DNA from: Vreelandella olivaria | GTDB taxonomy: Bacteria > Pseudomonadota > Gammaproteobacteria > Pseudomonadales > Halomonadaceae | Length of the DNA stretch: 46,591 nt | NCBI RefSeq assembly: GCF_023507745.1 | Contig: NZ_JALPZO010000121.1 | Coordinates: 1 to 46,591, forward strand | Direction of reading: 5' to 3' | Shown here: piece by piece, positions 8,271 to 15,699 of the stretch | How the letters are laid out: each line of letters begins with the position of its first letter | Position numbering within the stretch: position 1 is the stretch's first letter | Program-made: the position numbers and the translations under genes | Notes under the pieces: model-generated | Database searches by the model: none | What the model saw: the letters and a program-made list of their open reading frames with translations, nothing else | What the model was told of the DNA's origin: nothing

Positions 8271-9017
8271 ATGGTCAATCAAGCCCCCGTCGCCTGGGTA
8301 ACTGGTGGAACTGGAGGAATCGGAACAGCAATTTGTCGCTCGTTGGCGGATGCGGGTCATTTTGTCGTGGCGGGATATCGTAATCCCGACAAGGCTAAAG
8401 CCTGGCTGGAAACCCAGCAAGTCGACGGCTACAGCAACATCGCGCTATCGGGTGTTGACCTTTCCGACCACAATGCCTGCCTTGAAGGAGCCCAGGACAT
8501 TCAAGAGAAATATGGGCCAATCAGTGTGTTGGTCAATTGTGCTGGCATTACGCGTGATGGCACGATGAAAAAGATGTCGTATGAACAGTGGTATGAAGTC
8601 ATCGACACCAATCTCAATAGTGTCTTTAATACCTGCCGCAGCGTTATCGAAATAATGCTGGAGCATGGTTACGGGCGAATTATTAATATTTCATCCATCA
8701 ATGGCCGTAAAGGGCAGTTTGGTCAAGTGAACTATTCGGCTGCCAAAGCCGGGATGCATGGGTTGACGATGTCGCTTGCTCAGGAGACGGCAACCAAAGG
8801 TATTACGGTTAATACCGTTTCGCCGGGCTACATTGCCACCGATATGATTATGAAAATTCCCGAGCAGGTCAGGGAAGCCATACGTGAAACCATTCCTGTG
8901 AAACGTTACGGCACGCCGGAGGAGATTGGTCGCTTAGTGACGTTCCTGGCGGATAAGGAATCCGGGTTTATTACTGGCGCCAATATTGATATCAACGGTG
9001 GCCAGTTCATGGGATAA
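8271..9017 (+). CDS. phaB: Acetoacetyl-CoA reductase (PhaB-type short-chain dehydrogenase)
   Basis: 248 residues. NADPH-binding motif TGGTGGIG at 11-18, NCAG at 89-92, and catalytic Ser141/142, Tyr155 and Lys159. The stretch SSINGRKGQFGQVNYSAAKAG is the form seen in PhaB rather than general FabG. It reduces acetoacetyl-CoA to (R)-3-hydroxybutyryl-CoA, the monomer for polyhydroxybutyrate, the common carbon store of Halomonas. GGGAGGT precedes ATG 8271. No phaA or phaC lies beside it, so the pathway genes are dispersed. The 270 bp upstream hold the tRNA promoter and otherwise nothing I can assign. FabG is the alternative assignment. Confidence 0.88.
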   Translation: MVNQAPVAWVTGGTGGIGTAICRSLADAGHFVVAGYRNPDKAKAWLETQQVDGYSNIALSGVDLSDHNACLEGAQDIQEKYGPISVLVNCAGITRDGTMKKMSYEQWYEVIDTNLNSVFNTCRSVIEIMLEHGYGRIINISSINGRKGQFGQVNYSAAKAGMHGLTMSLAQETATKGITVNTVSPGYIATDMIMKIPEQVREAIRETIPVKRYGTPEEIGRLVTFLADKESGFITGANIDINGGQFMG

Positions 9018-9073
9018 AGGTTGCACTCTGAGGCAACGTTAACGAGTTTCATCCCTATGAGAAGAGATGCAAA

Positions 9074-9094
9074 CGGGAGGCTAGGTGCCTCCCG
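9074..9094. terminator. Hairpin between convergent phaB and DUF349 genes
   Basis: CGGGAGGC and GCCTCCCG form an 8-bp perfect stem with a 5-nt loop. On the minus strand it is followed by TTT. It could serve both convergent genes. Confidence 0.5.
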
Positions 9095-9119
9095 CTGCCG
9101 TTGGGGGATATTGGCGCAA

Positions 9120-11915
9120 TCAGGGTTGTGGTACCTGTGCCAAACGGCTTAGTAAGCTATCCAGTTCATCCACTTCCTTTTCCCACAGTGCAGTGGGCAG
9201 TGGGCCCAGGGCCAGAAGTGATGCCAGGATATCAACAATTTCATCAGCCCGACTGCGCTCGCTACGCAGCCCCTCGTTTAAGCGCTCTACCTGAATTGCC
9301 AGCCGTAATGGCTCATCACGCTGTTTTACGCTGCCGAGTGCCAGAAGAGAAAGATGTACCCGCATGCGTGCAAGATCATCCTCCAGTGCCCTCGTTTGTT
9401 CAGCAGTGAGTGGCATGGGGGTGGTCAGACGATTGTGATTGCGTTGCTGATGAGCATCGATAAAGGCAGCAGGCAATGCTTCAGCGGCATCCACGCTCTG
9501 TGCGGTTCCACCTGCCAGGGCTTGCTGGTCAGCGGCGAGGTGAGCGTTTACGGTTGATAAAATGGCGTGCCACTGTTGTACCGTATCCGCGACGGCCAGT
9601 CGGCTTAAGCGTTCTCGCCTGGTACGCACAATACCGCTTAGGCGCCGTTGCATACCATCGCTGCGCCGGTTGCGTGGGAGAGGCTCTAGCTGGTTGACTT
9701 GCCTGAGATATTCATCGAGCGTGGCAGACTCGCTGGCCTGGGTGGGCTGCCAGCTATCCATTTGCTCAATGAGCGCCTGCATATCGTCCATTTGCTGCTG
9801 CTGACGCGCTGCCTGCTCGCTTTTATGCGCATCACGTTGGGCAAATAGTTGATCGCAGGCATGGCGAAAGGTCTTCCATAATATTTGCTCTTCTCCTTTG
9901 GGAGCCCGACCGAGTTGGCGCCACTGCTGCTGCAATTGCTTGGTTTGTGCAATACGCTTCGCGAGTGGCTGTTCCGTATCGTTTTGCAGTATCTGCACTT
10001 GCTCAATCAGCGCACGTTTTTGATGACTAATTTGCTCGGCGCGTTGGTCAATGAGTGCTTGCAGGCGGTGGCGAATTTTGCCAAAACGCCTGCCCACCGT
10101 TTCGGACTGTTCACGGGGAACCGGGCTGTAGTGGCGCCATTGTTGGCGAGCCTTGTCGCGGATTTCCCGCAGCATGTCGGGGTCGGCATCGTCAGCGGGC
10201 TGGTCAAGCAGAGATTCCAGTTGTTCACAAAGAAGCTCACGGCTGCGCAGATTCTCTTCACGCTCTTGATTGAGCTGCTCGCGCCAGGGCACCAGGCGTG
10301 CATGAATACGGTCCGAAGCGGCGCGGAAACGTGCTGATTGTTCACGGTTTGCGGCGGCATCGCCAAGGGCTTTCCACTCTTTGACTAACTGGCGGTGGTG
10401 GCGATCAACTGCCGCGTCGGCCATGTGCTGATCATCTGCCAGCGCCTCAATACTGGCGCACAGCTGCTCACGTTTGGGGCCTGCTACAAATCCCCGCCAG
10501 TCGCGTAGTTCCGCCAGCCGTGCTCCGAGATGCTTAAGACGCGCTTTATGGGGTTTGGCGTCTGGCGTGGTGAGTGCTTCAAGCGAAGGTTTAAGGCGTT
10601 GGTGCAGGCGGCTGGCACTTTTAAACTCCCCTCGCTCTAACAGATGCTCAAAATTATCAAGCTCTGCGCTAAAGGAGCTAAGGGAAGAGGACTGTTGCGG
10701 TACTTCCGTGACGTCAACGCTGAGCACTGCCTGGGAGCGTTTTAAAAGCGCAGGAAGGGCTAACTCCGTTGGCCAGGAGCACTGCTTCATCAGTGCGGTG
10801 ATGGTGGGGTAGTCATGATGGGCCAGGGCGTTTTCAAGCGGTGTTTCAATTGTTTGCCAGCGTTGCCAGGCTTCCATACAGCGCTCATAACTGGCCAGTG
10901 CCTGTGAGTAACGTTGTTGCATTGGCTCGCTGGGAGGGTGTTGATCTGACAGCGACTGCCAGCGTTGACCCAGAAGTTGGCGTTGTGCATGCAGGCTGTC
11001 GATATCCTGAACGGTTAATTCCGCAGCATGGGACAAGCCGTTCAGCGTTTCTTCTAATCCTTCCAGCAATTTATCACGGCTGCTCTCTACCTCTGCGCGC
11101 CGCACCAGACTTTGCTGATGTGCCTGTTCCCTGGCTTCATGGTCATGGAGCGTTTTGCGACAGCCCCGCATCGCCTGGTGGAAGCGCTGCTCCTGCTCAA
11201 CACTGGGAGGGTGGCTCAGGTTCTGCCACTCGCGCTCCAAGTGGCGGAAACGCCCACCATAGAGTGGCTCCCAGGGGGCTTTAGCATGCTGCTCCAACTG
11301 GCTTAAGAGGTGCTCACGTTGTGATTGCTGTTGATGAAGCCACTCGGCATCATTACGCAGCTGGGTTAGTTTTTCCCGAGCCAAACGCATTACCTGCCGA
11401 TCCCGGCGCGCCTCCTTTAGCAGCCGCTTGAGGCTCTCTTCGTCTTCAATGCGCTGAGCTGCCTGGTGGCGTACGGCGGCCACACCGTTGTGGCAGGCCT
11501 GGTGGATCAAGTCGTTGTCATTGCTTAGTTGTTCGAGGGCGGATAGACGCAGGTTGAGATTGTCTCCTTGCTGAGCAATAGCGTTTAGTAGCCGGGGTTC
11601 CGACAACTCAGCTACCATCTCCTGGCGCTGGCGCAGGTCTATATGGCCTTCTGCACCGGTCAAACGCTGGCAGATTGCGTTAAACCATGCCTCATTTTTC
11701 GGGTATCTCGCATAGCCATCCAAAAGCCCGGTGATATCGTCCAGGGCTAACAGAGCTGCCAGTTGGATATTGCTATCACTATCCTGAGCCAAGGCGGTTA
11801 ACGCATCCCGCTGTTCTGGTTGTTGTGGGTCTAGCTGATTGAGTGCCTTACGCCGCACCTCGGGATCGGGGTGTTGCCACCGAGGAGCGAACAGGCGTCT
11901 TAACAGTCCGTGCAT
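9120..11915 (-). CDS. Large DUF349-repeat protein with N-terminal HEAT-like region
   Basis: 931 residues. The first 200 or so look like short alpha-helical HEAT-type repeats (MHGLLRRLFAPRWQHPDPEVRRKAL…). The remainder is charged, Gln-rich and coiled-coil-like. At least four DUF349-type blocks of the form 'W..L…F' are visible (for example VKEWKALGD, RQQWRHYSP, QQQWRQLGR and LEREWQNLS). No catalytic motif is recognisable and there is no signal peptide or membrane segment, so it is probably cytoplasmic. Large DUF349 proteins of this layout occur in Pseudomonas and Halomonas without a settled function. AGGA precedes ATG 11915. It is divergent from minC with a 184-bp gap. Confidence 0.85.
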   Translation of the reverse strand: MHGLLRRLFAPRWQHPDPEVRRKALNQLDPQQPEQRDALTALAQDSDSNIQLAALLALDDITGLLDGYARYPKNEAWFNAICQRLTGAEGHIDLRQRQEMVAELSEPRLLNAIAQQGDNLNLRLSALEQLSNDNDLIHQACHNGVAAVRHQAAQRIEDEESLKRLLKEARRDRQVMRLAREKLTQLRNDAEWLHQQQSQREHLLSQLEQHAKAPWEPLYGGRFRHLEREWQNLSHPPSVEQEQRFHQAMRGCRKTLHDHEAREQAHQQSLVRRAEVESSRDKLLEGLEETLNGLSHAAELTVQDIDSLHAQRQLLGQRWQSLSDQHPPSEPMQQRYSQALASYERCMEAWQRWQTIETPLENALAHHDYPTITALMKQCSWPTELALPALLKRSQAVLSVDVTEVPQQSSSLSSFSAELDNFEHLLERGEFKSASRLHQRLKPSLEALTTPDAKPHKARLKHLGARLAELRDWRGFVAGPKREQLCASIEALADDQHMADAAVDRHHRQLVKEWKALGDAAANREQSARFRAASDRIHARLVPWREQLNQEREENLRSRELLCEQLESLLDQPADDADPDMLREIRDKARQQWRHYSPVPREQSETVGRRFGKIRHRLQALIDQRAEQISHQKRALIEQVQILQNDTEQPLAKRIAQTKQLQQQWRQLGRAPKGEEQILWKTFRHACDQLFAQRDAHKSEQAARQQQQMDDMQALIEQMDSWQPTQASESATLDEYLRQVNQLEPLPRNRRSDGMQRRLSGIVRTRRERLSRLAVADTVQQWHAILSTVNAHLAADQQALAGGTAQSVDAAEALPAAFIDAHQQRNHNRLTTPMPLTAEQTRALEDDLARMRVHLSLLALGSVKQRDEPLRLAIQVERLNEGLRSERSRADEIVDILASLLALGPLPTALWEKEVDELDSLLSRLAQVPQP

Positions 11916-12099
11916 TGATCATCCTGCTGAGAGGTGCGTAGCGTGAAAAAAATCAGTCGTCGGTGTATCAGCAGTTGCAGTCACCGGCGCTGTCGCTTAG
12001 CTTTGCAATATGCGTTGCGATTAATGATGGTGCTTTACAACGCAAGGCGCGAGATTGCGCTACCTTATATCTTACCTGAACATGACATGGAGTTCGGCC

Positions 12100-12849
12100 A
12101 TGAGCCTCAATGCCGATAGTGCCGACATAGCCTTCACCTTCAAGGGCGGCATGCTGCCAATGACCGTCATGGAGTTAAGCAGTGCTGACCCTGAGCATAT
12201 ACGGCGTCAGCTGGCTGGCAAATTATCGCAATCCCCCGCTTTCTTTCAGCATACACCGGTTGTGCTGAGCGTGGAAAAACTCGATGAGCCTCACCTGGCG
12301 CTGGAGCGCATTTGTGCTGTGTGCCGTGACCACAAACTGCTGCCCGTGGCGGTACGCGGGGGTGCTGAACCAGTGCGCCAGTCGGCATGGGCATTGGGGC
12401 TGGGGTGGTTTGCACCCGTGGAGGAGGGGCGGGCCAGAATGCTGGAGAGCGTTAGCCGTACCACTGAACCTGAAGCGGCAAATGAAACGGCAGAACCGTC
12501 GCTGCCGGAAGGTGCTGCGGTAGCCACACGGCTGTTCCGGGGAACGGTGCGTTCGGGCCAGCAGGTGAGTGCTGCAGAGGGCGATCTGGTGGTTATTGGC
12601 GCGGTTAATGCGGGAGCGGAAGTGCTGGCCGCTGGCAGTATTCACGTTTATGGTGCGTTGCGTGGACGCGCGCTGGCCGGTATTCATGGTAATACCCAAG
12701 CAGGTATTTACTGCCGTGAATTAGAGGCAGAGCTGCTTTCTGTGGCGGGTAACTATAAGCGGCTGGAAGATATTGATTCGCAACTGCTCGGCCGTGCCGC
12801 AGAGGTGCATTTTAAAAAAGAGCAGCTTGAAATCAAGCCACTGGGGTAA
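12100..12849 (+). CDS. minC: Septum site-determining protein MinC
   Basis: 249 residues. An N-terminal FtsZ-inhibiting domain (starting IAFTFKGGMLPMTVMEL) is joined by a Glu/Pro-rich linker to a C-terminal beta-helix domain with the usual repeats (DLVVIGAVNAGAEVLAAGSI). It blocks Z-ring formation away from midcell when recruited to the membrane by MinD. ATG 12100 is chosen because GGAG lies 7 nt upstream and the protein begins at the conserved domain; an in-frame ATG at 12055 lacks a ribosome site. Confidence 0.93.
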   Translation: MSLNADSADIAFTFKGGMLPMTVMELSSADPEHIRRQLAGKLSQSPAFFQHTPVVLSVEKLDEPHLALERICAVCRDHKLLPVAVRGGAEPVRQSAWALGLGWFAPVEEGRARMLESVSRTTEPEAANETAEPSLPEGAAVATRLFRGTVRSGQQVSAAEGDLVVIGAVNAGAEVLAAGSIHVYGALRGRALAGIHGNTQAGIYCRELEAELLSVAGNYKRLEDIDSQLLGRAAEVHFKKEQLEIKPLG

Positions 12850-13003
12850 TCCCCATGCGCGTATGTTGATGCCTCATGCGTAGCGACGCCGCAAGTGCTA
12901 TACGTTACAGTGTGCCGTGTGTTGATGACATTGATGTTCCCGTTATGCGCGAAGCGACGTTGATACGCGCTCGCGGTGAACGACTTCAAGAAGGAAGTGA
13001 CTC
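12850..13003 (+). other. 154-bp minC-minD spacer
   Basis: This gap is unusually long for a min operon. It contains two related stretches, ATGCGTAGCGACG near 12,880 and ATGCGCGAAGCGACG near 12,945, and a weak promoter-like pair (TTGATG 12922-12927, 16 bp, TATGCG 12944-12949). There is no open frame or terminator that I can see. minD may have some transcription of its own. Confidence 0.3.
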
Positions 13004-13822
13004 TTGGCCAAAATTATTGTAGTGACCTCAGGTAAAGGGGGGGTCGGTAAAACTACCAGCGCAGCCGCTATCTCGACTGGGCTTGCTTTACGCGGCAAAA
13101 AAACAGTGGTGATTGATTTTGATGTTGGGCTGCGTAACCTCGATCTTATTATGGGATGTGAGCGTCGGGTGGTTTACGACCTGGTTAACGTTATTCAGGG
13201 TGAAGCTGGCCTCAACCAGGCATTGATCCGTGATAAACGGGTAGAAAATCTATTTATTCTACCGGCTTCGCAAACCCGTGATAAAGATGCACTGACCCAA
13301 GAGGGTGTTGAGCAGATACTTGAGCAGCTAAAAGAGGACTTTGACTTTATCCTGTGCGATTCGCCAGCAGGGATAGAGCGGGGCGCTCAGCTTGCGATGT
13401 ACTTTGCCGACGAGGCGATTGTGGTCACCAATCCTGAAGTGTCGTCCGTGCGTGACTCTGATCGCATATTGGGTTTGCTCGGTTCTAAAACCCAGCGTGC
13501 GGAACAGAGCCGGGACCCCGTTAAAGAACACCTGCTGATTACCCGTTATAACCCATACCGCGTGACATCCGGCGACATGCTGACCCTGGATGATATTCGC
13601 GAAATTCTTGCCATTGACTTGCTGGGCCTGATTCCTGAATCGGAGGCAGTGCTGCGTGCTTCCAACCAGGGCATACCGGTTACCCACGATGAAGCCAGCG
13701 ATGCAGGTCAGGCGTATACAGACACCGTTTCTCGGCTGTTAGGGGAAGATATGCCGCTGCGTTTTCATGAAATGCAGCGTAAGAGTCTGTTAAGTCGTAT
13801 GTTTGGGGGTAGTCGTCGATGA
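13004..13822 (+). CDS. minD: Septum site-determining ATPase MinD
   Basis: 272 residues with the deviant Walker A motif ([10 protein letters not shown], signature and P-loop lysines) at residues 9-18 and a C-terminal membrane-targeting amphipathic helix ([11 protein letters not shown]). It binds the membrane as an ATP dimer, recruits MinC and oscillates under MinE. The start is TTG 13004: the in-frame codon two positions before is TGA (12998-13000), so no upstream start is possible, and AAGGAAG lies about 6 nt away. The gene overlaps minE by 4 bp. Confidence 0.95.
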   Translation: MAKIIVVTSGKGGVGKTTSAAAISTGLALRGKKTVVIDFDVGLRNLDLIMGCERRVVYDLVNVIQGEAGLNQALIRDKRVENLFILPASQTRDKDALTQEGVEQILEQLKEDFDFILCDSPAGIERGAQLAMYFADEAIVVTNPEVSSVRDSDRILGLLGSKTQRAEQSRDPVKEHLLITRYNPYRVTSGDMLTLDDIREILAIDLLGLIPESEAVLRASNQGIPVTHDEASDAGQAYTDTVSRLLGEDMPLRFHEMQRKSLLSRMFGGSRR

Positions 13823-14070
13823 AACTGCTGGAGTTCTTGAAGCGTGAGCGCAAGAAATCCGCCTCGGTGGCCAAAGAACGTTTGCAAATCATCGTGGCGC
13901 ATCAGCGCAGTCAGCGTGGTCAGCCCGACTACATGCCGTTGCTTGAGCGCGAACTGCTGGAAGTGATACGTCGTTATGTCCACGTGGATGACGACGCCAT
14001 ACAAATCTCTTTGGACAGCGAAGACAACTGCTCTGTACTTGAGCTGAACGTTACCCTGCCCAAGAGCTAA
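13819..14070 (+). CDS. minE: Cell division topological specificity factor MinE
   Basis: 83 residues. The N-terminus ([30 protein letters not shown]) holds the membrane-targeting and MinD-contact helix, and the C-terminal half the beta dimerisation domain. It stimulates the MinD ATPase to drive pole-to-pole oscillation. It starts inside the minD stop codon (ATGA), so its synthesis is coupled to minD. Confidence 0.95.
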   Translation: MKLLEFLKRERKKSASVAKERLQIIVAHQRSQRGQPDYMPLLERELLEVIRRYVHVDDDAIQISLDSEDNCSVLELNVTLPKS

Positions 14071-14189
14071 GTGGCACAAGGAGGTTGACAGAGTGGCGGC
14101 GTGAGGTGCCGCGGGTGTGCTAGGCTTGAACTTTTATGCCCATCAGAATGCCTGTTTATGGGGATGTAAGTTCATGGGAGACCTAGTAC

Positions 14190-15683
14190 ATGGCGCCACA
14201 TAATGCCGCCCCTGCCAGTTTTCTTTGGCATGATTACGAGACCTTTGGAGCTGACCCCCGCCGGGATCGGCCCGCTCAGTTTGCTGCCTTGCGAACGGAT
14301 GCCGAACTGAACGAAATTGGCGAACCGATAGAGCTTTATTGCAAACCTTCTGACGACTACCTTCCGCATCCTGTCGCCTGCCTCATCACTGGTATTACGC
14401 CTCAAAAAGCCCGGCGCAAAGGGCTGCCTGAGGCAGAATTTGCACACCAGGTTCAGACCTATATGAGCGAGCCTGGAACGTGTGTTGTGGGCTATAACAG
14501 CCTGCGCTTTGATGATGAAGTATCCCGCCACCTGTTTTACCGTAACCTGCTCGACCCTTACGCCCGTGAGTGGCAAAACGGTAACTCCCGCTGGGATCTG
14601 ATTGACGTTGTACGTGCTTTCTATGCGCTTCGCCCTGCTGGTATTGAGTGGCCGTTAAGAGATGATGGCGCGCCCAGCTTTAAGCTTGAGCACCTCACTG
14701 CTGCCAACGGCATTGCCCATGAGGGCGCCCATGATGCGGTGGCGGATGTGCGTGCCACCATTGCGCTGGCACGTTTGTTAAAGGCGTGTAATCCAAAGCT
14801 GTTTAATTACTTATTAGGCTTGCGTGGTAAGCGTGCAGTTTCCAATCAGCTGGATTTGCCCAGTGCCAAGCCGCTTTTGCATATCTCCCGTCGCTATCCT
14901 GCCAGTCGTGGTTGTAGTGCGCTTGTCATGCCGTTGGCTGAGCACCCCACAAACCCTAACGGCGTCATCGTTTACGATTTAAGTGTTGATCCGGGCGATA
15001 TGCTGACAATGAGCGCGGAGCAGATTCGTGAGCGGGTGTTTGTCAGCCAGCAGGACCTCTCCGAAGGTGAAACGCGCATTCCGCTTAAAGTGATCCATAT
15101 CAACCGCTGTCCCGTGGTGTTTCCCGCTTCTGCGTTAAAAGATGTTGAGGGCCCGCAGAAAGGGGAGTATGGCGTGATTGTCGAGCGGCTCGGGCTGGAT
15201 GTGAGTGCATGCCGCCGTCATTGGAAAACCCTCCGTGAAGCCAGCGGTGTGGCGCAAAAAGTGGCGGAGGTATTTAGCGCGGCTTACCAGGATACGCCCC
15301 AGGACCCCGATTTAATGCTTTATTCCGGCAGCTTCTTTTCTGCGGCAGATCGAAAGCAGATGGAGCGGGTGCGGGCAATGGATCCATGGGCTCTGGTGGG
15401 GCAGCGGTTTGCCTTCCAGGACCCGCGTTTGGAGGAGATGCTATTCCGCTATCGGGCTCGCAGCTATCCAGAAACGCTGGAGGGAGAAGAGCGCAAGCAG
15501 TGGGAGGCATTCCGGTGGATGCGTATCAATGACCCGGCGTTGGCTGGCTTTACATTGAAAGCCTTTGCGCGGGAAATTGAACGTTATAATCAGCAATCAC
15601 TAACGGATCGTGAGAGACAGGTCCTGGAGGAATTGGTGATGTATGTTGAGGCCATCATGCCGGCCCAGGCATTTGATGCCTGA
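14190..15683 (+). CDS. sbcB: Exodeoxyribonuclease I (3'-5' single-strand exonuclease)
   Basis: 497 residues, close to the 475 of E. coli. DEDDh exonuclease residues appear in FLWHDYETFG near the N-terminus, in VVGYNSLRFDDEV, and in AHDAVADVRATIALARLL. The ExoI C-terminal domain follows, starting near 'NPKLFNYLLGLRGK'. It digests 3' single-stranded ends in recombination and repair. GGGAG precedes ATG 14190. It is convergent with the M16 protease gene with only 16 bp between stop codons, and a hairpin spans its own stop. Confidence 0.93.
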   Translation: MAPHNAAPASFLWHDYETFGADPRRDRPAQFAALRTDAELNEIGEPIELYCKPSDDYLPHPVACLITGITPQKARRKGLPEAEFAHQVQTYMSEPGTCVVGYNSLRFDDEVSRHLFYRNLLDPYAREWQNGNSRWDLIDVVRAFYALRPAGIEWPLRDDGAPSFKLEHLTAANGIAHEGAHDAVADVRATIALARLLKACNPKLFNYLLGLRGKRAVSNQLDLPSAKPLLHISRRYPASRGCSALVMPLAEHPTNPNGVIVYDLSVDPGDMLTMSAEQIRERVFVSQQDLSEGETRIPLKVIHINRCPVVFPASALKDVEGPQKGEYGVIVERLGLDVSACRRHWKTLREASGVAQKVAEVFSAAYQDTPQDPDLMLYSGSFFSAADRKQMERVRAMDPWALVGQRFAFQDPRLEEMLFRYRARSYPETLEGEERKQWEAFRWMRINDPALAGFTLKAFAREIERYNQQSLTDRERQVLEELVMYVEAIMPAQAFDA

Positions 15684-15689
15684 GCCGGC
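15659..15689. terminator. Hairpin embedded in the 3' end of sbcB, serving convergent genes
   Basis: GCCGGC (15659-15664) and CAGGCAT (15666-15672) pair with ATGCCTG (15676-15682) and GCCGGC (15684-15689), leaving a 3-nt loop and one C-A mismatch. The sbcB stop codon lies within the right arm. There is no T-run on either side. It probably limits read-through between the two convergent messages. Confidence 0.5.
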
Positions 15690-15699
15690 CAGTCATCAC

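Noticed and set aside
8107..8301. 64-codon frame upstream of phaB
   Set aside because: Lacks a ribosome site, overlaps the phaB start, and has no recognisable family.
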